DNA of 33,069 nucleotides from Brevifilum sp029548365 (GCA_035376985.1 DAOSSA010000025.1:1-33069), one strand, 5' to 3'. Shown: positions 8,299-16,989, numbered from the stretch's first letter. Numbers and translations are program-made. Notes: generated by a model from the sequence alone, not told the origin.

Positions 8299-9240
8299 TT
8301 ACCTCTTCCTTTCCATCACGCGCATCGCAGCAGCAATAATGTTTTCAACCGATAGTCCAGAATGATCCATCAGTTTGTCCAGATCCCGGCCAGTCAGGCA
8401 GAAGCGGTCCGGGATACCCACCCGCTCGATTGGGATTGGAACCGACTCCGCCAGTGCTTCAGCCACCGCGCTACCCAGCCCACCAATGATGTTGTGCTCC
8501 TCAGCGGTGACCATTGCCCCGGTCTCTTCGGCTGCTAAGATCAGCAATTCACGGTCAAGAGGTTTGAGCGTGTGGACCTCCAAAAGGCGGGTGTCGATGC
8601 CGATTGCTGAGAGTTTCTCCGCTGCAACACAGCAGCGCCCGACCATTGTCCCTGTAGCAACCAGGGTCAGGTCATAGCCCTGGCGCAGCAAACGACCCTT
8701 TCCGATCTCTAACTTTGTGCCCGGCTGGTAGACCGGCAATGCCCCAGCCCGGCTGAGTCGCAAATAAACCGGACCATCATATTCAGCAATGAGCGGTACC
8801 CAGGCTGCAGCCTCAGCTGCATCAGCTGGGACAATAACGGTCATGTTTGGTAGGGCGCGCACATTCGCCAGATCGCTGATCGAGTAGTGGGTGGCGCCAT
8901 CCTTAAAGTCTGAAACACCAGCATAGCTGGCAGCGATCTTCACATTTGTTTGGCCATAGCAGACACAGGTGCGAATTTGTTCCAGCGCGCGCAACGATAG
9001 GATTGAAGCAAAGCCGTTGATGAAGGGCAAGAAACCACCCAAAGCCAGACCGACTGCGACATCCACCATGCATGGTTCTGCGATGCCAATGTTGAAGAAG
9101 CGATCAGAAAATCTCTCAGCAAAGAACTTAGAGAGCGTTGAAGCCGAGGTATCCACATCCAGAGCAACCAGACGCGGATTGGTCCCTCCATACTCAGCCA
9201 GCGCCCGTCCATAAGCCTCACGCATTGAAAGATCAGCCAT
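8299..9240 (-). CDS. transketolase, C-terminal subunit
   Basis: 313 residues covering the pyrimidine-binding and C-terminal domains of transketolase. Visible motifs: MREAYGRALAEYG at the start, FNIGIAEPCMVDVAVGLALGG with the Glu that activates ThDP, GATHYSISDLANVRALPNMTVIVPADAAEA, and the C-terminal domain with VTAEEHNIIGGLGSAVAE. It should pair with the upstream N-terminal subunit and transfer two-carbon ketol units between sugars. Its start overlaps the end of that gene by 8 bp, with AGGTGG just before the ATG, so the two are translationally coupled. Split transketolases are common in catabolic clusters of anaerobes and include sulfoquinovose (SqwGH) and pentose enzymes. Family certain, donor substrate unknown. 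Confidence 0.93.
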   Translation of the reverse strand: MADLSMREAYGRALAEYGGTNPRLVALDVDTSASTLSKFFAERFSDRFFNIGIAEPCMVDVAVGLALGGFLPFINGFASILSLRALEQIRTCVCYGQTNVKIAASYAGVSDFKDGATHYSISDLANVRALPNMTVIVPADAAEAAAWVPLIAEYDGPVYLRLSRAGALPVYQPGTKLEIGKGRLLRQGYDLTLVATGTMVGRCCVAAEKLSAIGIDTRLLEVHTLKPLDRELLILAAEETGAMVTAEEHNIIGGLGSAVAEALAESVPIPIERVGIPDRFCLTGRDLDKLMDHSGLSVENIIAAAMRVMERKR

Positions 9241-10075
9241 TTTCCACCTCCCCCAGCTCGATCAGAGCTTGCTTAAACTGTTCAGTATTTGGTACATTGC
9301 CGTGCCAGTAGGATTGATTCTCCATGAATGAGACGCCGCGTCCCTTGGTGGTGTACGCGAGAACAGCCGTTGGTCGGTCGTGGATCTGATGCGCCAGGTC
9401 AAGTGCTCCTGCTACAGCTTGCACCGAGTGACCGTTGACCTCAATAACATGCCAGCCACAGGCTGCCCATTTGTCTGCCAGCGGCTCGAGCGGCATGACC
9501 GCAGAGACAGGGCCGTCAAGCTGGACATTGTTGTAATCGATGATTGCGATCAGGTTCGCCAGCCGGAATTTTGCGGCAGCCATCGCCCCCTCCCAGACAA
9601 TTCCTCCCTGGCACTCTCCATCACCAAGCAGCACATAGGTGCGATAGCTCATCTTATTCAACTGTGCTGACAGTCCAAGCCCTACCCCAATCGCGACCCC
9701 GTGCCCGAGCAAACCGCTGGTCATGTCCACACCCGGAGTTTTAAAGCGGTCTGGATGACCCTGGTGCGGGCAGTCCAGCTCGCCCCAGATATCCAGTTCG
9801 GAGCGTGGGAAAAATCCACGCCGGGTCAGGGCAGCATAGTACACAGCTGAAGCGTGACCTTTACTGAGGATAAATCGGTCGCGTTCTTCCCACTCTGGTC
9901 GGGAAGGATCGATCCGCAGGACGTGAAAGTAGAGCACAGCCATTATCTCTGCTGCTGAAAGCGCACCGCCCGGATGACCGGCTCCCCGGTTATAGATCAG
10001 TTTGAGGCTGTCAACACGCAAACAACGTGCGATTTCCTCCAGTTCAAATGTTTTTTCAAGGGTTAATGCTGACAT
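9233..10075 (-). CDS. transketolase, N-terminal (ThDP-binding) subunit
   Basis: 280 residues, the size of stand-alone N-terminal transketolase subunits. It carries the HPGGALSAAEIMAVLYF and RDRFILSKGHASAVYYAAL motifs, and the ThDP/Mg site GDGECQGGIVWEGAMAAAKFRLANLIAIIDYNN (GDG then NN). It binds the diphosphate end of ThDP and forms the active site with the C-terminal subunit encoded next. The gene begins 36 bp after the IolD-like gene, with only a weak GAGA upstream. Complete and with all expected motifs. Confidence 0.93.
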   Translation of the reverse strand: MSALTLEKTFELEEIARCLRVDSLKLIYNRGAGHPGGALSAAEIMAVLYFHVLRIDPSRPEWEERDRFILSKGHASAVYYAALTRRGFFPRSELDIWGELDCPHQGHPDRFKTPGVDMTSGLLGHGVAIGVGLGLSAQLNKMSYRTYVLLGDGECQGGIVWEGAMAAAKFRLANLIAIIDYNNVQLDGPVSAVMPLEPLADKWAACGWHVIEVNGHSVQAVAGALDLAHQIHDRPTAVLAYTTKGRGVSFMENQSYWHGNVPNTEQFKQALIELGEVENG

Positions 10076-10110
10076 AATTTCTCGTATCCAGGGCTCCTCT
10101 TTGTTTTTCC

Positions 10111-11964
10111 TTACAGGCCAATTTCGTGACGCAGCTTTTGAACTTCATCGCACTGGTTTCCTACGTTCCATCGTCCATAAACCCCCATCCCTCCCAGAGG
10201 GTCAGGGCCAAAATAAACTGGCACGTGTATCAAGCTCAATCCGGTGTACTCCCCAGCCTGTTGTAAGGCGGATAGCAAATCCTCAGGGGTGCGTCCTCCA
10301 TCAAGCGCCAGCACACCCGGGACGGATCGCGCCCAGGCCAGGTAATCAACATGGATCGTATTCCAGGTTGCAAACCCCTGCCCATACTGGTCATTTTGCA
10401 ACGCGGTGATGGCGCCCATCCGCCCATTATCCAACAGCAGGATACAACCGTGTGCTCCATGCTCGGCACCATCAATCAGAATCTGCGGGTTCATCGTAAA
10501 TGAGCCGTCGCCTGTGAGCGCCAATCCAAAAAAGGGCTTATTTGCAGCAGCAGTCGCCAGCAGGGCGGAAACAGCGAAACCCATATATGAAGCGCCTGTA
10601 TCAGTAAAAGTCTGACCAGGATGGTCATCTTCCACAATCTGAAATCCATTGGCCTGTACATCTCCAGCATCAAAAAAACTGATTACACCATTATTCTTTG
10701 CCCAATCGCAGGCAATCTTGATGGCTGCTGGTTGAGTTAAGACCGGGCTGTTCCAATATTCATCCAGCAGAACTGGTGTATGCATCCGCGCTTCCTTAAA
10801 AGCTTGCCATTCCGCTTTTTTTCCAGCGCAAACCTGCAACCAGGCCTGTTTAACTGCCGATGCCTCTTCCAGGGCTGCATTTAATCGTGCCAGCGTGTGT
10901 TGCACGTCGCCAACAAGCGCCAGGGTGTGACGGTAGTGGCTGGCGTCGTTGACATCTGCATTGATATTGATCACCCGTTTGACCAGAGGGTAGCCGGTGC
11001 GCGAACTATCCGATTGACATACTGCTCGTGTTCCTACAGCAATTAACAGGTCTGCATTCTCCATCGCATAATTACCGGGTAGTGAGCCCTTCGAGCCACC
11101 GACAGTCATGTTCTGTGGATGGTCGTAGGGAATACATCCGGATGCGTTCGGAGTGTGGACCAGAGCACCACCTGAGCGCTCCAACAGGGTGATCAGCTCC
11201 GCGCCGGCGGATCGCCCCCCTCCTCCGACCTTTACGATCACCCGTTCCGCCTGCGAAATCCACTTCGCAGCCTGGGCATAGTCCCCCGCAGATGCACCCA
11301 GATGAATCGTTTGAGCTTCAGGCAACTCACACAGGTTAAAATTTTCCAGCCAGGATGCCTGGGTATTCATCGGCAGTAACAGGTAGAAGGGACCGGGACG
11401 GTAGGGGTGATCAACCGTCACAGCCCCGCGGTGTAAAGCCGTTGAGAGAGCCAGTGGCGTGTGCAGGCTGTAGGCATGCCCCATCGTCGCAGCCAGTTGT
11501 AGAAACATGTTTTGCTCATGTTTGGGAACCTGCTGCATGTTAAATCCCTCGTCTTCGGTCGTCTCGTCGCCAAAAAGATACCAGACTCCGATACCATCTG
11601 AGGCAGGGGTAAGGGATGCTGCCAGCGCATGGAGCGCCCCTGGACCAATGGAGGTTACCACTGCAGCCTTTTCACCGGTTACCCAGCGCAACGCAGTCGC
11701 AGCGTGTGAAGCCTCAATCTCGCTACGCACCCCAAAGGCTCTTAACAACCCTGCATCCTGATAGATGCGCAAGACTTCGCCAACCTCAGTTGAGCCATGA
11801 CCGAGGACGGTGAAATAAGTGCGCACACCCTGGCGCAGCAAACCGATGACAAGCGCTTCCGACAGAGTCAGTGAAAGCCTGGCAGGTAAATTATTTGCAG
11901 CAAATGCGGCTGCATGGTCAACTCTCTGGAGGGTTAATTTTTCGTGGGAGGGTTTGATGTTCAT
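10111..11964 (-). CDS. IolD-like ThDP-dependent enzyme
   Basis: 617 residues with the three-domain layout of the acetolactate synthase superfamily. The N-terminal part (LTLSEALVIGLLRQGV, VLGHGSTEVGEVLR) resembles IolD, the trihydroxycyclohexane-dione hydrolase, more than acetolactate synthase. The ThDP-activating Glu is in VRSEIEASHAATALRW. The C-terminal ThDP/Mg motif is intact: LTGDGSFTMNPQ, then LLLDNGRMGA. IolD opens a cyclic 1,2-diketone made from inositol. No iolE, iolB, iolC or iolJ gene is nearby, so ordinary inositol breakdown is not encoded here. It is the first gene of the operon, 36 bp before the transketolase pair and 87 bp after the IclR gene. I infer C-C bond cleavage of an unusual sugar intermediate; the substrate is unknown. 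Confidence 0.8.
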   Translation of the reverse strand: MNIKPSHEKLTLQRVDHAAAFAANNLPARLSLTLSEALVIGLLRQGVRTYFTVLGHGSTEVGEVLRIYQDAGLLRAFGVRSEIEASHAATALRWVTGEKAAVVTSIGPGALHALAASLTPASDGIGVWYLFGDETTEDEGFNMQQVPKHEQNMFLQLAATMGHAYSLHTPLALSTALHRGAVTVDHPYRPGPFYLLLPMNTQASWLENFNLCELPEAQTIHLGASAGDYAQAAKWISQAERVIVKVGGGGRSAGAELITLLERSGGALVHTPNASGCIPYDHPQNMTVGGSKGSLPGNYAMENADLLIAVGTRAVCQSDSSRTGYPLVKRVININADVNDASHYRHTLALVGDVQHTLARLNAALEEASAVKQAWLQVCAGKKAEWQAFKEARMHTPVLLDEYWNSPVLTQPAAIKIACDWAKNNGVISFFDAGDVQANGFQIVEDDHPGQTFTDTGASYMGFAVSALLATAAANKPFFGLALTGDGSFTMNPQILIDGAEHGAHGCILLLDNGRMGAITALQNDQYGQGFATWNTIHVDYLAWARSVPGVLALDGGRTPEDLLSALQQAGEYTGLSLIHVPVYFGPDPLGGMGVYGRWNVGNQCDEVQKLRHEIGL

Positions 11965-12018
11965 TTATTCTCACAAGAATCAAAAATATATGTCATGATC
12001 ATAAAATTTTTTACAACT

Positions 12019-12032
12019 GATGCTTACGCATC
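12019..12032. repeat. small inverted repeat between IclR gene and operon
   Basis: GATGC and GCATC flank TTAC in the 87-bp gap between the IclR gene and the ThDP operon. A nearby ATGATCAT palindrome and an ACAAC half-site (12012-12016) similar to the operator arms at 12791-12813 suggest regulation here too. Weak evidence. Confidence 0.3.
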
Positions 12033-12051
12033 GACCGCAAACATCTCCATA

Positions 12052-12792
12052 TTAATGGATGAAGGACATGCGTTCCGAAAGTTCTTTGCCAATCCTGACT
12101 ACGGTAGCTGCTAGATCAGGCAACAATTCATCGGTGATGCGCGTAGATGGGCCTGAGATTCCAATTGAGCCAATCGCCTTGTTACGGAAATCGAAGATCG
12201 GCACAGCGATGCACCGCACACCAGTATCAAATTCCTCATCGTCCACGGCGAAGCCCAGGCGACGGACTATATCCAGGTGACTACGCAGGGTTTCAACGTC
12301 TGTGATGGTCTGAGGTGTAAATATCTCCAGTGGGTCTGGAATCCCCTGGTCATCGAAGGCAAGCAACACCTTGCCGAGGGCGGTGCAATGCAGTGGATTC
12401 AATGTTCCCACTTCAGCATTAACCCGTAATGTCGCTGGTGACTCAACCTGGTCAATGTAAAGAACACAGCCATGCGCTGAAATACCCAGGTGTGCACACT
12501 CACCCGTAGCCTCCATCAGCTGGCGCAAATAGGGTTTGGCAACTTCGCGCAATGGAAGGCGGGTTAAAATGCTGCGACTGAGTGTGACCACCCGTGGTCC
12601 GAGGTGGAACAGACGCGTTACCTCATCCTTATCTGCATAACCATATTTTACAAGCGTGTTGACCAGCCTGGAAGCACTGCTCTTGTTAATATCCAGGATC
12701 TCAGCCATTTCGGTAATACCGACACCCTCCTGGGATTGGCCTAACAAATCAAGGATCTTTAATCCACGCGCAAGTGATTGAATTTCGCTCAT
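12052..12792 (-). CDS. IclR-family transcriptional regulator
   Basis: 246 residues, normal for the family. The N-terminal winged helix-turn-helix is clear: SLARGLKILDLLGQS, GITEMAEILDINKSSASRLVNTLVKYGY. The C-terminal IclR effector domain follows, with GECAHLGISAHGCVLYIDQVES, LHCTALGKVLLAF and FAVDDEEFDTGVRCIAVPIFDFRNKAIGSIGISGP. It should sense a pathway metabolite in the cytoplasm. The gene lies between the operon and the divergent aldehyde dehydrogenase gene, and its own start codon overlaps the perfect inverted repeat at 12791-12813. That placement suggests autoregulation and control of the dehydrogenase; control of the operon on its other side is inferred. Confidence 0.93.
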   Translation of the reverse strand: MSEIQSLARGLKILDLLGQSQEGVGITEMAEILDINKSSASRLVNTLVKYGYADKDEVTRLFHLGPRVVTLSRSILTRLPLREVAKPYLRQLMEATGECAHLGISAHGCVLYIDQVESPATLRVNAEVGTLNPLHCTALGKVLLAFDDQGIPDPLEIFTPQTITDVETLRSHLDIVRRLGFAVDDEEFDTGVRCIAVPIFDFRNKAIGSIGISGPSTRITDELLPDLAATVVRIGKELSERMSFIH

Positions 12793-12813
12793 TGTTGTCT
12801 ATTGTACAACAAT
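12791..12813. promoter_or_regulatory. probable IclR operator
   Basis: A perfect inverted repeat: ATTGTTGT, 7 bases, ACAACAAT. It covers the start codon of the IclR gene on one side and the likely -35 element of the dehydrogenase promoter on the other, a placement suited to repression of both genes. Confidence 0.6.
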
Positions 12814-12823
12814 GATGTATAAT
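12795..12823 (+). promoter_or_regulatory. promoter of the aldehyde dehydrogenase gene
   Basis: A perfect -10 box TATAAT at 12818-12823 lies 17 bp after a TTGTCT -35 box (4 of 6 consensus) at 12795-12800. The gene's ATG is at 12862, preceded by AGAGGT at 12851-12856. Confidence 0.65.
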
Positions 12824-12861
12824 ATGCAATAGCAAATTTGAGAAAAACAAAGAGGTAAATT

Positions 12862-14331
12862 ATGGAAGAGGTTCTAAATTATATCGATGGTAAATGGATT
12901 GCACCAAAAGCGGTCGACTTTGTTGATGTGGTGAACCCTGGAACAGGGGAATTACTGACACGCACTCCCCTGTGCAGTAAGGCGGATGTGGATCAAGCTG
13001 CTGCTGCAGCATCTATTGCTCTGCCCGCCTGGCGGAGCACACCCGCCCAGGACCGCATTCAGTTTCTGTTCAAGCTCAAAGCGCTGTTAGAGGCTAATCT
13101 TGACGAGATAGCCCGGGTAATTACGATGGAATGCGGCAAAACCTTTGACGAGTCACGCGGTGAGATGGTACGAGCAATTGAGAATGTCGAGGTCGCCTGC
13201 GGAATCCCAATGATGATGAAGGGAGAGATTTTCGAAGACATCGCCCGGGGTGTTGACGAAATTCTTCTGCGCCAGCCAGTAGGTGTGTGCGCCACAATCG
13301 CGCCATTTAATTTCCCCGGTATGATCCCCTTCTGGTACCTGCCATACGCCCTGGCTTGCGGCAACACCTACCTGATCAAACCATCCGAAAAAGTGCCGCT
13401 GACCATGCAAATAATCTTTCGTCTGATCGACCTAATCGGTCTGCCCAAAGGAGTGGTCAACCTGGTTAATGGTTCAAAAATAGCAGTTGATGCAATCCTC
13501 GACCACCCGACCATCCGTGCGGTTACTTTTGTTGGCTCCACAGCAACCGCCAGGTATATCTATCGACGAGCGGCTGAAAATGGCAAACGGGTCCAGGCAC
13601 AGGGCGGGGCAAAGAATCCGGCTGTGATATTGCCCGACGCCGACATGGACGCTGCTGTCAGGATCATTGCTGATTCAGCCTTTGGTTGCGCGGGACAGCG
13701 CTGCTTGGCTTCATCACTGGCGATCACCATCGGCGAGGCCCACAACGCCTTCCTGGAGGGCATATGTGAAGCAGCTTTGAGCCGCAAGGTAGGCTATGGA
13801 CTTGATGAAGGGGTGCAGATGGGACCGGTGATTAACCTTGACAGCAGAAAACGCATCGAAGAGCTGATCGGCCTGGGCATCAGGCAAGGCGCTGATCCGC
13901 TGGTCGATGGACGAGATGCGCTCATTGAGGGCTATGAAAATGGCACTTATATTCGCCCGACAATCCTGTCCGATCTTCAGCCACACCATGAGATCGCTCG
14001 TACCGAGATCTTTGGCCCGGTGCTGGGATTGATCCATCTCTCCAGCCTTGATAAGGCAATTAACTTAATTAACCAGGGCGCATACGGAAACCAAGCCAGC
14101 CTGTTCACCTCAAGTGGTGCAGCAGCGCGCAGATTCCGTTATAGCGTTGAAGCTGGCAATATCGGTATCAATATTGGTGTCGCAGCGCCAATGGCATTTT
14201 TCCCTTTCAGCGGGTGGAAGGACAGTTTCTTCGGGGATCTGCATGGCCAGGGCGATGATGCAGTCCGTTTCTTTACCCAGGAGAAAGTAGTCGTTGAACG
14301 CTGGCCTAAGGAATGGGCGCGAAAGTTTTAA
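12862..14331 (+). CDS. CoA-acylating aldehyde dehydrogenase, MmsA/IolA family
   Basis: 489 residues, standard for methylmalonate-semialdehyde dehydrogenase-type enzymes. Motifs: YIDGKWI at the start, EIFEDIARGVDE, RQPVGVCATIAPFNFPGMIP, GNTYLIKPSEKVPLT, and the catalytic Cys in AFGCAGQRCLASS. In the region where hydrolytic aldehyde dehydrogenases place the general-base Glu it reads QAQGGAKNPAVILPDAD, with no Glu. That is typical of the CoA-dependent family, which makes an acyl-CoA. The gene is divergent from the IclR gene and has its own promoter and RBS (AGAGGT, 5 nt before ATG). It would oxidise the aldehyde end product of the pathway: malonate semialdehyde if the route is inositol-like, sulfoacetaldehyde if it is sulfo-transketolase-like. 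Family sure, substrate open. Confidence 0.88.
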   Translation: MEEVLNYIDGKWIAPKAVDFVDVVNPGTGELLTRTPLCSKADVDQAAAAASIALPAWRSTPAQDRIQFLFKLKALLEANLDEIARVITMECGKTFDESRGEMVRAIENVEVACGIPMMMKGEIFEDIARGVDEILLRQPVGVCATIAPFNFPGMIPFWYLPYALACGNTYLIKPSEKVPLTMQIIFRLIDLIGLPKGVVNLVNGSKIAVDAILDHPTIRAVTFVGSTATARYIYRRAAENGKRVQAQGGAKNPAVILPDADMDAAVRIIADSAFGCAGQRCLASSLAITIGEAHNAFLEGICEAALSRKVGYGLDEGVQMGPVINLDSRKRIEELIGLGIRQGADPLVDGRDALIEGYENGTYIRPTILSDLQPHHEIARTEIFGPVLGLIHLSSLDKAINLINQGAYGNQASLFTSSGAAARRFRYSVEAGNIGINIGVAAPMAFFPFSGWKDSFFGDLHGQGDDAVRFFTQEKVVVERWPKEWARKF

Positions 14332-14928
14332 TAGGCGATAGACCTGAAGCGTTTGAGCATCTTAGCCTGCAGCCTTTGCCACAAACATCGCTATTTTTTA
14401 ATCAGCGAAATATAAATCATTCTTTTAACGACGCGGTCAAACTCAAAAATCCCGGTCAGATTTTTGGGACAGAAATAGCCCTCCGGTTAAAGAGAGGTGA
14501 ATTTTCCATGCCTGACATTAATAAATACGCTAAACACCGCATCGAATATGCAAGCACACCTTGTGGGAAATTAATACCAAGAATTGTCTATTTGGATTAT
14601 AATCAACAAAGCCAAGGTTGCCCTGTGACCATCCAGTGCAATCCATTTTATTGGTGATCAACCTACCTCAGAAACGCACCTGGAACGGGCTATAAGCGTG
14701 CATTTGCTGATCGAGCTACTGTATACATGCCGAATCTGAAACAGGTGCATTGATCGAGTGGTCAATCACAAACAGTCTTTTCTACCGGATGACAATCGGA
14801 TACACCTGGTAGACTGGATGCACAAAAAACACCACCAGCTGACATTTGTCATTAATGTCGGAGGGGCGGATGCATGGAAAAAATCGGGCTTTGCATAAAT
14901 ATTTAATAGGGCGAATTGGACGGCAGTC
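14332..14928 (+). other. 597-bp stretch with possible gene debris
   Basis: No intact gene. Several short open stretches look coding-like in different plus-strand frames: 14509-14655 (MPDINKYAKHRIEYASTP...), a stretch near 14658-14750 (GYKRAFADRATVYMPNLKQ), and one ending at about 14899 (VDWMHKKHHQLTFVINVGG). Together they may be a decayed gene whose family I do not recognise. A weak AT stem (AAAAATC at 14445-14451, GATTTTT at 14459-14465) lies after the dehydrogenase gene and could be its terminator. I see no strong promoter for the LCP gene. Confidence 0.3.
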
Positions 14929-16056
14929 ATGGAAAACAAAGCCAATTTTCATACAGAAGACGAGATCCTTAGTCAAAAGAAAAAAAGACGTCTGAAAATC
15001 ACTTTGGGCGTCCTGGGCGGCATCATCTTCGTTTTTGTCATCTTCTATTTTGCCTGGGCCAGGCCAAAACTCAGAGAACCCATCTCTGAGCCCCTTACAC
15101 TTCCCCTGATTACGCCGTCAGCGCCAGATGCACCCGAAGTTGAACAAGATGCCTATCCCACAGTAGCCCAGCACCCCTCTGCCCTGCCTGAAGCACCAGT
15201 TTTCCATCAACCAATCCATGCGCCACAAGCCAAACCGGTGTGTGGTAAAGATGCTGAGTGGATAGTCTTAATGGTTGGGATTGACTATCGCGGCGAAGAC
15301 TACCTTTACGGTTTGGCTGATTCGATCCGGGTGATCCGCATCGACTTTGTCAACATGGCAGTGAATATGGTCGCATTACCTCGCGATCTGATCGTCGAAG
15401 CGCCTGAAGGCCGTTTCACCGCGCCGGACCCTTTCAAGATCAACCAGGCGTATCTATTTGGCACGCCGGGGATGGGCCATTATCTCGGGGATGGTTTGGG
15501 GGCAAGCGCCCTGGCAGAGGTAATTTATTATAACTTTGGCGTTTCCGTCGATCACTATGGCGTTATCAATTTTGCGACCCTGATTGATTTCATTGATGCC
15601 ATCGATGGCGTTGAGATTGATCTCCCCGGTCCGGTCGCAGGCGGCTATTTTGGTGACTATCCCGCCGGTATCCAAACCCTGAATGGTGAACGCGCCCTGG
15701 CTTTATCCATGGTTCGCGAGGGCTATGGCGATGCCTTCCGCGTCAGAAACCAGACCCTGATCATGCGGGCTGCGCTTAACAAGCTGATTAAGCCCGCCTA
15801 TTGGTCACAGGTGCCGGTTCTGCTGAACGAGTTTGGCAACTCTTTCCTGACTGACCTTTCCATCGAGGAGCTCACCAGCCTCAGTGTTTGTTTTTTACGA
15901 AATTTCGACAGGGAAAACCTGAATACCTTCGAAGCGCCTGAGGGCTTGTTGTCTGAAAGCAGCGCCTTTATTCCTTCATTGAACAACAATGCCTTTGTCT
16001 ATCTGTGGGATGAACGTTTTCTCGAGTGGATGCACAATGCCTTATTACAGGAGTAA
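14929..16056 (+). CDS. LytR-CpsA-Psr (LCP) family protein
   Basis: 375 residues. A basic N-terminal tail (KKKRRLK) precedes one membrane span at about residues 23-44, then a Pro-rich linker to about 105. The LCP domain spans about 110-290: MVGIDYRGEDYLYGLADSIRVIRIDF, ALPRDLIVEAPEG, DPFKINQAYLFG, VDHYGVINFATLIDFIDAIDGVEIDLP, and LNGERALALSMVREGYGDAFRVRNQ with its conserved Arg residues. LCP enzymes move lipid-linked polymers onto cell-wall or other acceptors outside the membrane. It opens the plus-strand polysaccharide cluster, 76 bp before the export permease, which fits attachment of the exported glycan. No strong RBS is visible before the ATG. Confidence 0.9.
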   Translation: MENKANFHTEDEILSQKKKRRLKITLGVLGGIIFVFVIFYFAWARPKLREPISEPLTLPLITPSAPDAPEVEQDAYPTVAQHPSALPEAPVFHQPIHAPQAKPVCGKDAEWIVLMVGIDYRGEDYLYGLADSIRVIRIDFVNMAVNMVALPRDLIVEAPEGRFTAPDPFKINQAYLFGTPGMGHYLGDGLGASALAEVIYYNFGVSVDHYGVINFATLIDFIDAIDGVEIDLPGPVAGGYFGDYPAGIQTLNGERALALSMVREGYGDAFRVRNQTLIMRAALNKLIKPAYWSQVPVLLNEFGNSFLTDLSIEELTSLSVCFLRNFDRENLNTFEAPEGLLSESSAFIPSLNNNAFVYLWDERFLEWMHNALLQE

Positions 16057-16131
16057 ACAGCAGTTGTTGGCGGGTGACTGAAAACTGAAAGAATAATAAC
16101 CTCACCTAACCTCTTCCTGACAGGATACAAA

Positions 16132-16989
16132 ATGACTCAAACGACCGATACCGACTCCTGGGACCTGATCATCACCTCCCGTAAAAAATGGTACGACCTC
16201 CAATTAGCCGACGTCTGGCGTTACCGAGACTTAATCGCGCTGTTTGTACGTCGGGATTTTGTCTCTCGCTACAAGCAGACCATCCTTGGGCCGCTGTGGT
16301 TCATCATCCAGCCGCTGATCACATCTCTGGTGTTTACCGTCGTCTTCGGCAATATCGCCCGTCTGCCCACCGACGGGCTGCCGCAGTACCTTTTTTATCT
16401 TTCCGGTAACGTTATGTGGGGCTACTTCTCCGCCTGTCTGACCGGCACCTCTGACACCTTCATCGCCAACGCCGGCATCTTCGGCAAGGTTTACTTTCCC
16501 CGCCTGGTGATGCCGATTTCAATTATCATTTCCAACCTGCTCAGCTTCGCCATCCAGTTCGTCTTCTTCCTTGGCTTCTACCTCTTTTTCTACCTCCAGG
16601 GCGCAGCTATCAAATTGACGGAGTGGGCTTTCACACTGCCTCTGCTAATCTTGCTGATGGCTGGGCTGGGATTGGGCTTCGGCATCATCATCTCCTCCAT
16701 GACCACCAAGTACCGCGACCTGCGCTTCCTGGTGGCCTTCGGCGTCAGCCTGTGGATGTACGCCACCCCCGTGATCTACCCGGTTTCTTCCATCCCTGAA
16801 AACTGGCGTTGGGTAGCTGCCATCAACCCTATCACACCCATCATCGAGACCGTCCGGGCCGGTTTCCTGGGCGCAGGCAATGCCTCCTGGGCCGGCCTTG
16901 CCTACAGCGCTGGTTTTATGCTCGTAGTGATGCTCATCGGCGTGGTCATTTTCAACCGGGTTGAGAAGACCTTTATCGATACTGTTTAA
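16132..16989 (+). CDS. wzm: ABC-2 polysaccharide export permease (Wzm/TagG-like)
   Basis: 285 residues with about six membrane spans. The cytoplasmic N-terminus ends in the classic export-permease motif RDFVSRYKQTILGPLWFIIQPL, followed by GNVMWGYFSACLTGTSDTFIANAGIFGKVYFPRLVMPIS and TKYRDLRFLVAFGVSLWMYATPVIYP. It forms the membrane channel that exports lipid-linked glycans when paired with a Wzt-type ATPase. AGGA lies 6 nt before the ATG. Its likely partner ATPase is not adjacent but 6 kb downstream at 23065, which is unusual since wzm and wzt normally sit side by side. Confidence 0.93.
   Translation: MTQTTDTDSWDLIITSRKKWYDLQLADVWRYRDLIALFVRRDFVSRYKQTILGPLWFIIQPLITSLVFTVVFGNIARLPTDGLPQYLFYLSGNVMWGYFSACLTGTSDTFIANAGIFGKVYFPRLVMPISIIISNLLSFAIQFVFFLGFYLFFYLQGAAIKLTEWAFTLPLLILLMAGLGLGFGIIISSMTTKYRDLRFLVAFGVSLWMYATPVIYPVSSIPENWRWVAAINPITPIIETVRAGFLGAGNASWAGLAYSAGFMLVVMLIGVVIFNRVEKTFIDTV

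Noticed and set aside
12019..12032. Rho-independent terminator of the IclR gene
   Set aside because: The 5-bp stem is short and is not followed by a T run on the minus strand.
14313..14657. Open frame of 114 codons starting inside the dehydrogenase gene
   Set aside because: Its first part overlaps a real gene and the middle looks non-coding; only its last ~50 codons resemble coding sequence and are described as possible debris.
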